Positions 19,050-28,716 of a stretch of DNA of 64,000 nucleotides are shown here, piece after piece. The DNA is taken from NCBI GenBank assembly GCA_020851235.1, contig JADZDD010000013.1, positions 303,004-367,003 of the forward strand, given 5' to 3'. Under the pieces are notes generated by a model that saw only the letters and a list, made by a program, of their open reading frames with translations, did not search any database and had not been told where the DNA came from. The position numbers and the translations under genes were made by a program. Every line of letters begins with the position of its first letter. Positions within the stretch are counted from its first letter, which is position 1. The stretch comes from Burkholderiales bacterium. Lineage in GTDB: Bacteria > Pseudomonadota > Gammaproteobacteria > Burkholderiales > Casimicrobiaceae.

Positions 19050-19633
19050 CCCGCGTCGCGCCGGGCGCGCAGCCACGCCGCTGCCGTGGACGCGTGCCAG
19101 CGGGCGAGCGCCGGGAAGACGTCGTCCACCGTGGTGACGACCTCGATCATCGCCCGATGCTCGGGGCGCATGAAACCGTCGGCCACGGCGCGATCGACCT
19201 GCATGAGAAAGCCGTCGAAGTACCCCTCGACGTTGACCATCACGAGCGGCTTCACGTGGATGCCGAGCTGGTTCCACGTCGCCATCTCGCAGAACTCGTC
19301 GAAGGTACCAAAGCCGCCCGGCAGGGCGACGAAGGCGTCGGCCTGCTCGGCCATGATCGCCTTGCGCTCGTGCATCGTCGGCACCACCGTGAGCCGCGTG
19401 AGCCCAGGGTGCCCGACCTCGCGCACCATGAGCTGCTCGGTGATCACACCGATCACCTTGCCCCCGGCGGCGAGCGCCGCTTCGGCCGCCGCGTGCATGA
19501 GGCCGACGCTGCCGCCGCCGTAGATGAGCGTCGCGTCTTGCGCGGCGAGCGCGCGGCCGAACGCGGTGGCCGTTGCCGCGTACACGGCGCTCGTGCCCGC
19601 ACTCGAACCGCAGAAGAGACAGATGCGTTTCAT
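19046..19633 (-). CDS. TIGR00730 / LOG family protein (nucleoside-5'-monophosphate phosphoribohydrolase)
   Basis: 195 residues. The protein opens with MKRICLFCGSSAG, has a Rossmann-type IYGGGSVGLMHAAA loop and the family signature PGGFGTFDEF, with the TWNQLGIH helix after it. Relatives cleave the N-glycosidic bond of AMP and of cytokinin nucleotides, releasing free base and ribose-5-phosphate. In non-plant-associated bacteria the natural role is unclear. Both ends overlap neighbours as ATGA: with glpD upstream and with the HAD gene downstream, so the three are translated as a set. Confidence 0.92.
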   Translation of the reverse strand: MKRICLFCGSSAGTSAVYAATATAFGRALAAQDATLIYGGGSVGLMHAAAEAALAAGGKVIGVITEQLMVREVGHPGLTRLTVVPTMHERKAIMAEQADAFVALPGGFGTFDEFCEMATWNQLGIHVKPLVMVNVEGYFDGFLMQVDRAVADGFMRPEHRAMIEVVTTVDDVFPALARWHASTAAAWLRARRDAG

Positions 19634-21144
19634 GCCCGCCCTCTCGCGAGATACGTCGCCACGGCGTCGCGCTGCGCCGCGGTCATCGGCAGGCCGCACT
19701 TCGTGCGGCGCCACAGGATGTCGTCGGCCGTGTGCGCCCATTCCTCGCGCACGAGGTAGTCGACCTCGCGCGCGGTGAGCCCGGCGCCGAAGTCGGTGCC
19801 AAGATCGGCGGGCGTGGTCGCGTCGCCGAGAACCGTGAGCGCCCGGCTGCCGTGCCGGTACGCGATCCCGTGCACGACGTCCCGCCCGAGCCCGGGATAG
19901 CGGCGCCCCAACTCGACCTCCCACGCCACCGGATCGCGCTGCGGCAGGTCGCCACCGGGCAACGGCGCCGTCGCGGTCCAGTTGCCGCGCAGGCCGGGAA
20001 AATACGGCGCGAGCTCGGCGAGCGCATGCTCGGCGAGCTTGCGATACGTCGTGATCTTGCCGCCGAACGACGACAGCACCGGCGCACGGTCGGGTCCGGG
20101 GGCTCCCGGAAGCGCATCGACCTTGAGCACGTAGTCGCGCGTGACCGCCGACGGATTCGCCGAGCCGTCGTCGTACAACGGTCGCACGCCGCTGTAGTCC
20201 CACACGATGTCGCGCTCGGTGAGCGGCCGCTCGAGGTAGGTGTTGACGAGATCGAGGAGATAGCGCGTCTCCTCGGGTGAGATGTGCGGCGCGTCGAAGG
20301 CGTCGACCGTGACGTCGGTGGTGCCGATGAGCGAGTAGTGCTCCTGGTACGGGATCACGAAGACGATGCGCTGGTCGGCGTTTTGCAGGATGTACGCGTG
20401 CGCCTGGTCGTGGACGCGCGGCACCACGATGTGGCTGCCCTTGACGTGACGGACGTTGCCCTCGCCGGGTTGCGCCGGCCGCACGAGGTCGAGCACCTCC
20501 TTCACCCAGGGTCCGGCGGCGTTGACGAGCGCGCGCGCCATGACCTCGCTCGTGGCGCCGTCGTCATTCGCCAGCGTTGCCCGCCACAGCGTCCCCTCGC
20601 GTCGGGCGCCGACGAGCCGGGTGCGCACGCGGATGTCGGCGCCACGCGCCTTGGCATCGAGCGCGTTGGCGACGACGAGCCGGGCATCGTCCACGCGCGC
20701 ATCCGAATAGACGAAACCCTTGCGAAAGCGTGGCTTCAACCCCGCGGCGAACGGGCTGCCGGCGAGCGCGACGCCCCGCGACTTCGCAAGCGTCTTGCGC
20801 CCGCCGAGATGGTCGTAGAGGAAAAGGCCGATGCGGATCATCCACGCGGGACGCAGGTGCGGCTCGTGCGGCAGGACGAACGCGAGCGGCTGCACGAGGT
20901 GCGGCGCGAGCGCGAGCAGCACCTCGCGCTCGGCGAGCGCCTCGGCGACGAGGCGAAACTCGTAATACTCGAGATAGCGCAGGCCGCCGTGGATGAGCTT
21001 GCTGCTCCACTGCGACGTGGCGCACGCGAGGTCGCCCTGCTCGGCCAGGAGCACCGACAGCCCGCGGCCGGCCGCATCGCGCGCGATCCCGGCACCGTTG
21101 ATGCCGCCGCCGATGACGACGAGATCGTGAACCGGGACGTTCAA
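19630..21144 (-). CDS. glpD: Glycerol-3-phosphate dehydrogenase, FAD-dependent
   Basis: 504 residues, the normal GlpD length. The FAD-binding motif VVIGGGINGAGIARDAAGRG is at residues 9-28, followed by SSKLIHGGLRYLEYYEF and the C-terminal FGGKITTYRKLAEHAL. The enzyme oxidises sn-glycerol-3-phosphate to DHAP at the inner membrane and passes electrons to quinone. No ATG is in register near the FAD motif, so I propose TTG at 21144, eight codons before the first glycine of the motif; the ribosome site is weak. Its stop overlaps the next start. Confidence 0.93.
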   Translation of the reverse strand: MNVPVHDLVVIGGGINGAGIARDAAGRGLSVLLAEQGDLACATSQWSSKLIHGGLRYLEYYEFRLVAEALAEREVLLALAPHLVQPLAFVLPHEPHLRPAWMIRIGLFLYDHLGGRKTLAKSRGVALAGSPFAAGLKPRFRKGFVYSDARVDDARLVVANALDAKARGADIRVRTRLVGARREGTLWRATLANDDGATSEVMARALVNAAGPWVKEVLDLVRPAQPGEGNVRHVKGSHIVVPRVHDQAHAYILQNADQRIVFVIPYQEHYSLIGTTDVTVDAFDAPHISPEETRYLLDLVNTYLERPLTERDIVWDYSGVRPLYDDGSANPSAVTRDYVLKVDALPGAPGPDRAPVLSSFGGKITTYRKLAEHALAELAPYFPGLRGNWTATAPLPGGDLPQRDPVAWEVELGRRYPGLGRDVVHGIAYRHGSRALTVLGDATTPADLGTDFGAGLTAREVDYLVREEWAHTADDILWRRTKCGLPMTAAQRDAVATYLARGRA

Positions 21145-21251
21145 GGGTGGAACGCGAGGAACGGGGGAGACATCGGCAGGGTGCCCGGCGGCAGGCAACG
21201 GCCGCGAGCCAGCTGATTCTACCGGATGGGCTACGATGACCGCTCCAAGGA

Positions 21252-22445
21252 ATGCAGACGAGCGACGCCATGAACCTTCCCGACGAGATCCGTGCCCTCG
21301 CTGGCCCGATGCGCGACTGGCGGCGGCACCTGCACGCCCATCCGGAGACCGCGTTCGAGGAGACCGCGACGAGCGCCTTCGTCGCCGACAAGCTCGCAAG
21401 CTTCGGCCTGACCGTCCACACCGGACTCGCCGGCACCGGGGTGGTCGGCGTCCTGCGGCACGGTGCGGCAGACCGTGCGATCGGCCTGCGCGCCGATCTC
21501 GACGCGCTGCACATCGAAGAGAAGTCCGGCGTGCCGCACGCCTCGCGCCACCCCGGCCGGATGCACGCCTGCGGCCACGACGGCCACACCGCGATGCTCC
21601 TCGGCGCCGCGCAGGCGCTCGCGCAGCGACGGCGCTTCGACGGTACCGCGTACTTCATCTTCCAGCCGGCGGAGGAGAACGAGGGCGGCGGTCGCGTCAT
21701 GGTCGAGGAGGGCCTGTTCGAGCGCTTCCCGATGCAGGCCGTCTACGGCATGCACAACTGGCCGGAGCTGCCGCTGGGGACGATGGCGTTGCGGCCCGGC
21801 CCCCTCATGGGCGCCTACGACATCTTCGAGATCGTCGCCACCGGCCGGGGCGCGCACGCCGCGATGCCGCACCTGGGCCGCGATCCGATGCCGTTTGCCG
21901 CGCACGTGATCAACGCCTTGCAAACGATCGTCGCGCGCAATCTCCATCCGCTCGAAGCCGGAGTGGTCAGCGTGACCCAGGTGCATGGCGGGGACACGTG
22001 GAACGTGATTCCGCAGGAAGTCGTCCTGCGCGGTACCGCGCGCTCGTTCCTGCCGTCGGTGCAGGACACGATCGAAGCGCGCATGCGCACGATCGTCGCC
22101 GGGATCGCGGCCACGTTCGAGATGGACGCGACGCTGCGCTACGAGCGCCGCTATCCCGCGACCGTGAACAGCGAGGAAGAAACGCGCCACGCGCTCGCCG
22201 CGGCGATCGCCGTCGTCGGTGACGGCAACGTCGACACCGACCCCACCCCGTCGATGGGCTCCGAGGACTTCGCGTACATGCTGCAGGCGAAGCCGGGCTG
22301 CTACGTGTGGCTCGGAACGAAGCGCGATGCGGCCACGCCGTCGCTGCACAACCCCCGCTACGACTTCAACGACGACGCGCTCGTGATCGGCGCGAGTTAC
22401 TGGACCGCGCTCGCCGAAGCGCAACTCGCACCGGCGTCCCGCTGA
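21252..22445 (+). CDS. M20 family amidohydrolase (hippurate / N-acyl amino acid hydrolase type)
   Basis: 397 residues. The M20D metal site is visible: GLRADLDALHI, then MHACGHDGHTAML with the Cys/His ligands, and QPAEENEGGG. The dimerisation domain is inserted in the middle and the last metal ligand region is MGSEDFAYML. Family members hydrolyse N-acyl amino acids, hippurate or indole conjugates in the cytosol. A second in-frame ATG lies at 21270 (MNLPDEIRAL), nearer the usual N-terminus; neither has a well-placed ribosome site. It is divergent from glpD. Confidence 0.9.
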   Translation: MQTSDAMNLPDEIRALAGPMRDWRRHLHAHPETAFEETATSAFVADKLASFGLTVHTGLAGTGVVGVLRHGAADRAIGLRADLDALHIEEKSGVPHASRHPGRMHACGHDGHTAMLLGAAQALAQRRRFDGTAYFIFQPAEENEGGGRVMVEEGLFERFPMQAVYGMHNWPELPLGTMALRPGPLMGAYDIFEIVATGRGAHAAMPHLGRDPMPFAAHVINALQTIVARNLHPLEAGVVSVTQVHGGDTWNVIPQEVVLRGTARSFLPSVQDTIEARMRTIVAGIAATFEMDATLRYERRYPATVNSEEETRHALAAAIAVVGDGNVDTDPTPSMGSEDFAYMLQAKPGCYVWLGTKRDAATPSLHNPRYDFNDDALVIGASYWTALAEAQLAPASR

Positions 22446-22466
22446 CCGGCGTCCCGCTGACCGGCG
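22430..22466 (+). repeat. Short 15-bp tandem repeat
   Basis: The unit ACCGGCGTCCCGCTG occurs at 22430-22444 and 22445-22459, with the first seven bases again at 22460. It spans the last codons and the stop of the amidohydrolase gene. It is probably replication slippage with no function. Confidence 0.8.
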
Positions 22467-22550
22467 CTCGGCGGGCCGGCGCCCGTTTGCGTCCGCGTCG
22501 GCGCCAGGGTTCACCGCAGCGTCCCCCGCGCGAGGGCCGAAAATCGAAAC

Positions 22551-22563
22551 GCGAACGGTTCGC
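22551..22563. promoter_or_regulatory. Palindrome upstream of the iron-binding protein gene, candidate operator
   Basis: GCGAACGGTTCGC is a perfect 6-1-6 inverted repeat, extended imperfectly by CGAAA on the left and TTCG on the right (about 22545-22568). It sits 76 bp before the start of the ferric-iron binding protein, in a region that is more AT-rich than its surroundings. Iron uptake genes are often under Fur, so an operator is plausible, but the match to the classical Fur box is poor. Confidence 0.4.
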
Positions 22564-22638
22564 ATTCGTATTGACGATGGCCGTCGTCCGGAGTATCGTC
22601 CAGGGCCCGACGCCCCTTCCCTTTCGACGATCGCGCCC

Positions 22639-23670
22639 ATGTCCCGCCTATCCGTACTCGCCGCTGCCCTCGCAGTGGCCTCGCTCACGCTGCCCACCGC
22701 CCACGCCGCCGAGGAAGCCGTCCTCAACCTGTATTCCGCCCGGCACTACCAGACCGACGAGGCGCTCTACGCGAACTTCACCAAGGCCACCGGCATCAAG
22801 ATCAACCGCATCGAAGCCGGTGACGAACAGCTTCTCGAGCGCCTGAAGTCCGAAGGCGCCAACAGCCCGGCCGACGTTCTCCTCATCGTCGACGCCGCGC
22901 GGCTGTGGCAGGCGCAGCAGTTGGGCCTGTTCCAGCCCGTCAAATCCGAGCTCCTCGCCAAGCGCATTCCGCCGAAGTTTCGCGATCCGGACGGCAACTG
23001 GGACGGCTTCTCGTACCGTGCCCGCGTGATCATCTACGACAAGACGAAGCTCAAGCCCGCCGACGTCGCGACCTACGAGTCGCTCGCCGATCCCAAACTC
23101 AAGGGGCAGGTGTGCGTGCGCTCCGGGAGCCACCCGTACAATCTCTCGCTCCTGGGGTCGCTCATCGCGCACCTCGGACCCGAGAAGGCGCAAGCGTGGG
23201 CCAACGGCATCGTCGCCAACCTCGCGCGCGCACCCAAGGGCGGGGACACCGACCAGATCCGGGCGGTCGCCGCGGGCGAGTGCAGCGTCGCGCTCGCCAA
23301 TTCGTACTACTACGCGCGCATCCTGCGGTCGTCCAAGCCGGAGGACAAGGAGATCGTCGCCAGGACGGGTCTCGTGTGGCCCGACCAGAACGGCGCCGGC
23401 ACGCACGTCAACATCTCCGGTGCCGGCATCATGAAGCACGCGCCGCACCCGGGCAACGCGACAAAGTTCCTCGAGTACCTCGCGAGCGACGACGCGCAGC
23501 GCTACTTCGCCAACGGCAACAACGAGTGGCCCGTGGTCGCGAGCGTCAACGTCGACAACCCGGCGCTCGCATCACTGGGCACGTTCAAGATCGACCCGCT
23601 GCCGATCGCCACGCTCGGCAAGAACACCGTCGAGGCGCAGAAGATGGCCGACCGCGCCGGGTGGAAGTAG
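22639..23670 (+). CDS. Fe(3+) ABC transporter substrate-binding protein (FbpA/FutA type)
   Basis: 343 residues with a signal peptide of about 23 residues ending AHAAEE. The mature protein is a class D binding protein: LNLYSARHYQTDEALY, VRSGSHPYNLSL and the tyrosine cluster NSYYYARIL, which supplies the paired tyrosines that bind ferric ion in FbpA/FutA. It works in the periplasm and hands iron to the permease. The permease gene is convergent just downstream, separated by only 20 bp containing the palindrome GCGCCGCGGCGC, so this gene is its own transcription unit. Confidence 0.93.
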   Translation: MSRLSVLAAALAVASLTLPTAHAAEEAVLNLYSARHYQTDEALYANFTKATGIKINRIEAGDEQLLERLKSEGANSPADVLLIVDAARLWQAQQLGLFQPVKSELLAKRIPPKFRDPDGNWDGFSYRARVIIYDKTKLKPADVATYESLADPKLKGQVCVRSGSHPYNLSLLGSLIAHLGPEKAQAWANGIVANLARAPKGGDTDQIRAVAAGECSVALANSYYYARILRSSKPEDKEIVARTGLVWPDQNGAGTHVNISGAGIMKHAPHPGNATKFLEYLASDDAQRYFANGNNEWPVVASVNVDNPALASLGTFKIDPLPIATLGKNTVEAQKMADRAGWK

Positions 23671-23690
23671 GCGCCGCGGCGCGATCCGGT

Positions 23691-25376
23691 TCATCCGCCC
23701 TGCTGCACTGGCCGGGCGGCCACGCGCTCGCGTGGCGCGCGGTGCGCATCGCGGCGCGCAAGACGTGCGAGCACCACGATCGGCACGAGGCCGACCACGA
23801 CGATGGCGAGCGACGGAACCGCGGCTTCGGCGAGTCGCTCGTCCTTCGCGAGCTGGTAGGCCTGCGTCGCGAGGGTGTCGAAGTTGAACGGACGCAGGAT
23901 GAGCGTCGCCGGCAGCTCCTTCATCACGTCGACGAAGGCGAGGAGCAGCGCCGCCGCCACGCTGCGCACGAGGAGCGGCGCGTGGACCCGCGCGAGCGTG
24001 CCCGCGACGCCGACGCCCAGGCTTCGTGCCGCGGCATCCATCGCCGGGGTGATGCGGGCGAACCCCGGCTCCACCGCGTTCCATGCGACCGCGAAATAGC
24101 GCACGACGTACGCGTACACCAGCGCCACGATGCTGCCGGTGAGCAGGAGCCCGGGCGCGACCCCGGTGACGCTGCGACGCCAGTCGGCGTACGCGGCGTC
24201 GAGCGCGCCGAGCGGCAGCAGCACCCCGACGGCCAGGACCGTCCCCGGCACCGCGTAGCCCAGGGTGAGGATGCGACTCGCCGTGCGCATCGGCCAGCCG
24301 GGCGTCAGGCGCAAGGCGTAGGCGACGAGGACGGCGAGGACCACGCACACGGCGGCGGCGACGCCGGCTGCCACCAGCGTGTGACCCATCCACGTCGGAA
24401 AGCGCGCATCGAAGGCGATGTCCGGATTGGCATGGATGAGCCGCAGCAGGATCAGCACCGGCAACACGAAGCCGACCGTCACGGCGATCGCGCACACGGT
24501 GGTGGCCGCGAGCGCCGGTGCACCGCGCAGCGTCTCGCGCACCGGATCGATGACCGCGCGCCCTTGCGCGGCCGCGTGCGTGCGACCGGCGCCGCGACTG
24601 ATGCGTTCGAGCACGAGCACCGTCACGACGAAGGCGAGCAGCGCGCTCGCGAGTTGCGCCGCGGCCGCGCGATCGCCCAGATTGAACCAGGCGCGATAGA
24701 TCCCCGTGGTGAACGTCGGCACTGCGAAGTACGACACCGTGCCGAAGTCGGCGAGCGTTTCCATGAGCGCGAGCGCGGCACCGGCGGCAATCGCGGGACG
24801 CGCGAGCGGCAGGTCGACGCGCCAGAATGCCTGCCGACGACCGAGGCCGAGCGTGCGTGCCGCCTCGACGAGCGAGCGCGGGCGTTCGAGGAACGCGACC
24901 CGCGTGAGCAGGTAGACGTAGGGGAAGAGCGCAAAGGTGAACACGACGGCGGCGCCCGGCACGGTGCGCACGTCGGGAAACCAGTACTCGCCTCGCGCAA
25001 GGCCCAGGATCGAGCGCAGCGCGGTCTGCACGGGTCCGGCGTACTCGAGGAAATCGGTGTACGCGTACGCCATCACGTACGCGGGCATGGCCAGCGGCAG
25101 CAAGAGCGCCCACTCGAACATGCGGCTGCCCGGAAAGCGGTGCCGCGCGAGCAGCCACCCGCAGGCGGTGCCACCGACGATGACGCCGACGCCCACGAGC
25201 AGCATGAGCCACAGCGTGTTGACGACCATCTCGGGCAGGGTCGTCGCGAGGAGGTGTTCCCAGGTCGCGCCCGCGCCGGGCGCGACACCGCGCGTGATCA
25301 CCGCAAGCGTCGGCACCGCGGCGATCACCGCCACCAGGATCGCGCCCGGTGCAAGCCACGGCGCGCTAGCGCGCAT
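23691..25376 (-). CDS. Iron(III) ABC transporter permease (FbpB type)
   Basis: 561 residues with about 12 membrane segments, a fused two-half permease. Each half has a cytoplasmic EAA loop that docks to the ATPase: EAARTLGLGRRQAFWRVDLP in the first and DAAARSLGVGVAGTLARV in the second. It forms the channel for ferric ion imported from the periplasmic binding protein encoded next to it. The ATG at 25376 is preferred over the TTG two codons upstream. The gene is divergent from the ATPase with an 92-bp spacer. Confidence 0.93.
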   Translation of the reverse strand: MRASAPWLAPGAILVAVIAAVPTLAVITRGVAPGAGATWEHLLATTLPEMVVNTLWLMLLVGVGVIVGGTACGWLLARHRFPGSRMFEWALLLPLAMPAYVMAYAYTDFLEYAGPVQTALRSILGLARGEYWFPDVRTVPGAAVVFTFALFPYVYLLTRVAFLERPRSLVEAARTLGLGRRQAFWRVDLPLARPAIAAGAALALMETLADFGTVSYFAVPTFTTGIYRAWFNLGDRAAAAQLASALLAFVVTVLVLERISRGAGRTHAAAQGRAVIDPVRETLRGAPALAATTVCAIAVTVGFVLPVLILLRLIHANPDIAFDARFPTWMGHTLVAAGVAAAVCVVLAVLVAYALRLTPGWPMRTASRILTLGYAVPGTVLAVGVLLPLGALDAAYADWRRSVTGVAPGLLLTGSIVALVYAYVVRYFAVAWNAVEPGFARITPAMDAAARSLGVGVAGTLARVHAPLLVRSVAAALLLAFVDVMKELPATLILRPFNFDTLATQAYQLAKDERLAEAAVPSLAIVVVGLVPIVVLARLARRDAHRAPRERVAARPVQQGG

Positions 25377-25422
25377 GCGCAATCTCGCTCGTACGCTTGC
25401 CGCGGCACGCCGTCATGCGACG

Positions 25423-25428
25423 ATTATA
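25423..25428 (-). promoter_or_regulatory. Candidate -10 element for the iron permease gene
   Basis: The minus strand reads TATAAT here, a perfect sigma-70 -10 hexamer in a GC-rich genome, about 47 bases before the permease start. The matching -35 position is poor (GGGCAG at 17 bp), so the promoter would need an activator or another element. Confidence 0.4.
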
Positions 25429-25468
25429 GGCGGCAGCACCTTCGCCTGCCCTGACCCCTCGACCCGCG

Positions 25469-26515
<1,047 letters not shown>

Positions 26516-26566
26516 GCGTCGCGCCACTGTCGCAGGAGCCTTCATGGCGTAGCGTGAGGCAATGCG

Positions 26567-27613
26567 TCAAAGCACCCGTGACGCCACCGCCACGGCCGGG
26601 TTCGGCGTGGCACACGAAGCGCGCACGATGAGTCGCGGCTCCACCACGACCCGCTCGAGGGGTCGATTCGGCTCCTTGATCCGCTCAACCAGCAGGCGCG
26701 CCGCTTCGCGACCGATACGTTCCACGTCGACCGCGACCGTAGTCAGCGGCGGTTGCCAAAGGACCGCTTCGGCAACGTCGTCAGCGCCCACCACCGAGCA
26801 ATCCCGGCCCGGCTCCAGGCCCATTTGGCGTAGCCCCAACATCGCCCCGAAGGCGACGAGATCGTTGAAACAGACCAAGGCGGACGGCGACTTTCCGTGC
26901 GTGAACAAACGTGCAATCGCGTTGAAACCCGCCTCCCTTGTTGCAGGGCATTCGACGATCCAGTCGTCGACCAGTGGAACGTGAGCGTCCTTGAGAGCGG
27001 CCTGAAAGCCGGCGAATCGATCGCGGCTGGTCGTCGTCTGCCGCTTGAGACCGATGTAACCGAATTGCCGATGACCCAAGCCGACCAGGTGCTGCGTGAC
27101 GAGTTTGGTACCCAATCGATTGTCGTTGCCGACGAAGTCCGTCGCCACGCCCGGCACGTAGCGCGTGACCTGTACCAATGGGATGCCCCAGTTGAGCAAT
27201 GCCGCCAGACTCTCCCGCGAAGTCCCAATGGCGGGGGTCACGAGGAGGCCTTCGACATTGTATTGGCGCAAGGTGTCGAGAAAGCGGAACTGACGGGGAG
27301 GAGATTCCGCGCAATTGCCCAGCACCAGCACGCGACCCGATGCTTCCACGGCCGCCTGGATTCCCGCCGTCGTCTCCGCGAAGTACGGGTTGGCCAGATC
27401 GCAGATCGAAACTCCGACAAGGTTCGACTGTTTGCTGCGCAGCTGCCCCGCACCGCGATCATAGATGTAGCCCAGCTCGCGTATGACCTGCTTCACGTGC
27501 TTTCGTGTCGCCTCTGCGACGCGGGGACGATCGCGCAGGACCAGCGAGACCGTGCCAGTGGCAACGCCGGCACGCTGCGCGATGTCCTTGATGGTGATGC
27601 GTTTCGGTTTCAT
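26567..27613 (-). CDS. LacI family transcriptional regulator
   Basis: 348 residues. The helix-turn-helix is at residues 6-25 (IKDIAQRAGVATGTVSLVLR), followed by the hinge helix (GAGQLRSKQSNLVGV) and a periplasmic-binding-protein-like effector domain (FVGNDNRLG, GADDVAEAV). It is the last gene of the long unit starting at 37757. LacI proteins bind palindromes with a central CG; three such sites lie before dctP, the first gene of the unit, so this is the likely repressor of its own operon. The ligand is probably the transported compound or an intermediate. Confidence 0.93.
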   Translation of the reverse strand: MKPKRITIKDIAQRAGVATGTVSLVLRDRPRVAEATRKHVKQVIRELGYIYDRGAGQLRSKQSNLVGVSICDLANPYFAETTAGIQAAVEASGRVLVLGNCAESPPRQFRFLDTLRQYNVEGLLVTPAIGTSRESLAALLNWGIPLVQVTRYVPGVATDFVGNDNRLGTKLVTQHLVGLGHRQFGYIGLKRQTTTSRDRFAGFQAALKDAHVPLVDDWIVECPATREAGFNAIARLFTHGKSPSALVCFNDLVAFGAMLGLRQMGLEPGRDCSVVGADDVAEAVLWQPPLTTVAVDVERIGREAARLLVERIKEPNRPLERVVVEPRLIVRASCATPNPAVAVASRVL

Positions 27614-27638
27614 CCCGTACCGGAGGGTGCGGTGCGCC

Positions 27639-28676
27639 TCATACCGTGCGCATCGAGGCAACCCCGAGAACCGTGCCGGTTCGCGACGACTCCAGCATCG
27701 CATCGATGAGCGCGTGCACGGCAAGCGCACTGCGGCCACTCGCGCGCGGCTCTCGGCCGTCGGTCAGTGAGTCGACATAGTCCTCGAGCAGTCGCCGATG
27801 CGCGGCATGCGAGAACGCCATCGGATCGGCGCCGCCATCCCCGACCGGCGCGCCTTCCATCCGGAGCACCTCCCGCCCATGGCGGTGAACGATCAGGTTC
27901 TCACCTTCGATGACGGCGCTGCCCTTCGTGCCGGCGAATTCCAGACGCTCGGGATACCCCGGGTAGGCGGCAGTGGTCGCGTCGATCACGCCGATCGCGC
28001 CGCTGGCGTACGCGACCGATGCGCAGGCCACATCCTCGGTATCGATCCTGCGCAGCGGGCTCGTGCGACAAAGGGATGCGACGCGCTCGACAGGCCCGGC
28101 AAGGTCCAGGAGAAGGTCGAGACTATGGATCGCCTGCGTGAGCAGAAGCCCTCCGCCATCGCGCGCCCGCATTCCTCGCCCTGGTTCGGCGAAGTACGCG
28201 TCGGAGCGCCACCAGCGAACCGAAGCGGACACGCTCACGAGCTCTCCCAGGGCCTGCTCCTCGAGGAGAGCCCTCAGCGTCAACGCGCACGCTCGAAAGC
28301 GATGCTGGAACACGACACCCAACGCGCGTTTCTCGTGCGCGATGGCGTCGACCAGGGCGATGGATGACGGCAGGTCGACGTCCACCGGCTTTTCGAGCAA
28401 CACGTGCTTGCCGGCCCTGGCCGCCCTGATCGCGAGCTCGGCGTGGGTGCGTGGCGGCGTCAGGATAAGGGCGACTTCGATGCGCGCGTCGCCCAGCAGG
28501 GCCTCCAGGGAACCGACGATCGGGACGTCGTAGGTTCGCGCGAACGCCGCGCGCCGCTCTTCGCTCGGGCTATGGCAGCCGATCACGTCGACCTTCGACG
28601 CGAGATCGCGCAGCGCATGCATGTGCGGCCTGGCCGCCATGCCCAGGCCGATGATGCCGATGCCGATTTTCTTCAT
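27639..28676 (-). CDS. Gfo/Idh/MocA family oxidoreductase
   Basis: 345 residues. The N-terminal Rossmann domain starts KIGIGIIGLGMAARPHMHAL, and the catalytic lysine motif EKP is present (LLEKPVDVDLP). A C-terminal alpha/beta domain follows. The family oxidises or reduces cyclitols, sugars and sugar acids with NAD(P). It lies between the acyl-CoA dehydrogenase and the LacI gene with short spacers (40 and 25 bp), so it belongs to the catabolic unit. The presence of a sugar or cyclitol type dehydrogenase with CoA-ester enzymes is a clue that the substrate is a polyhydroxylated or cyclic acid. Confidence 0.9.
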   Translation of the reverse strand: MKKIGIGIIGLGMAARPHMHALRDLASKVDVIGCHSPSEERRAAFARTYDVPIVGSLEALLGDARIEVALILTPPRTHAELAIRAARAGKHVLLEKPVDVDLPSSIALVDAIAHEKRALGVVFQHRFRACALTLRALLEEQALGELVSVSASVRWWRSDAYFAEPGRGMRARDGGGLLLTQAIHSLDLLLDLAGPVERVASLCRTSPLRRIDTEDVACASVAYASGAIGVIDATTAAYPGYPERLEFAGTKGSAVIEGENLIVHRHGREVLRMEGAPVGDGGADPMAFSHAAHRRLLEDYVDSLTDGREPRASGRSALAVHALIDAMLESSRTGTVLGVASMRTV

Positions 28677-28716
28677 GGCAGTTCTGCCTGCCGTGGCGCG
28701 GCGTCCAGGATTGCCG

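Noticed and set aside
23672..23683. Palindrome GCGCCGCGGCGC between convergent iron genes as a terminator
   Set aside because: No T-run on either side; a short GC palindrome of this type arises easily by chance in this DNA.
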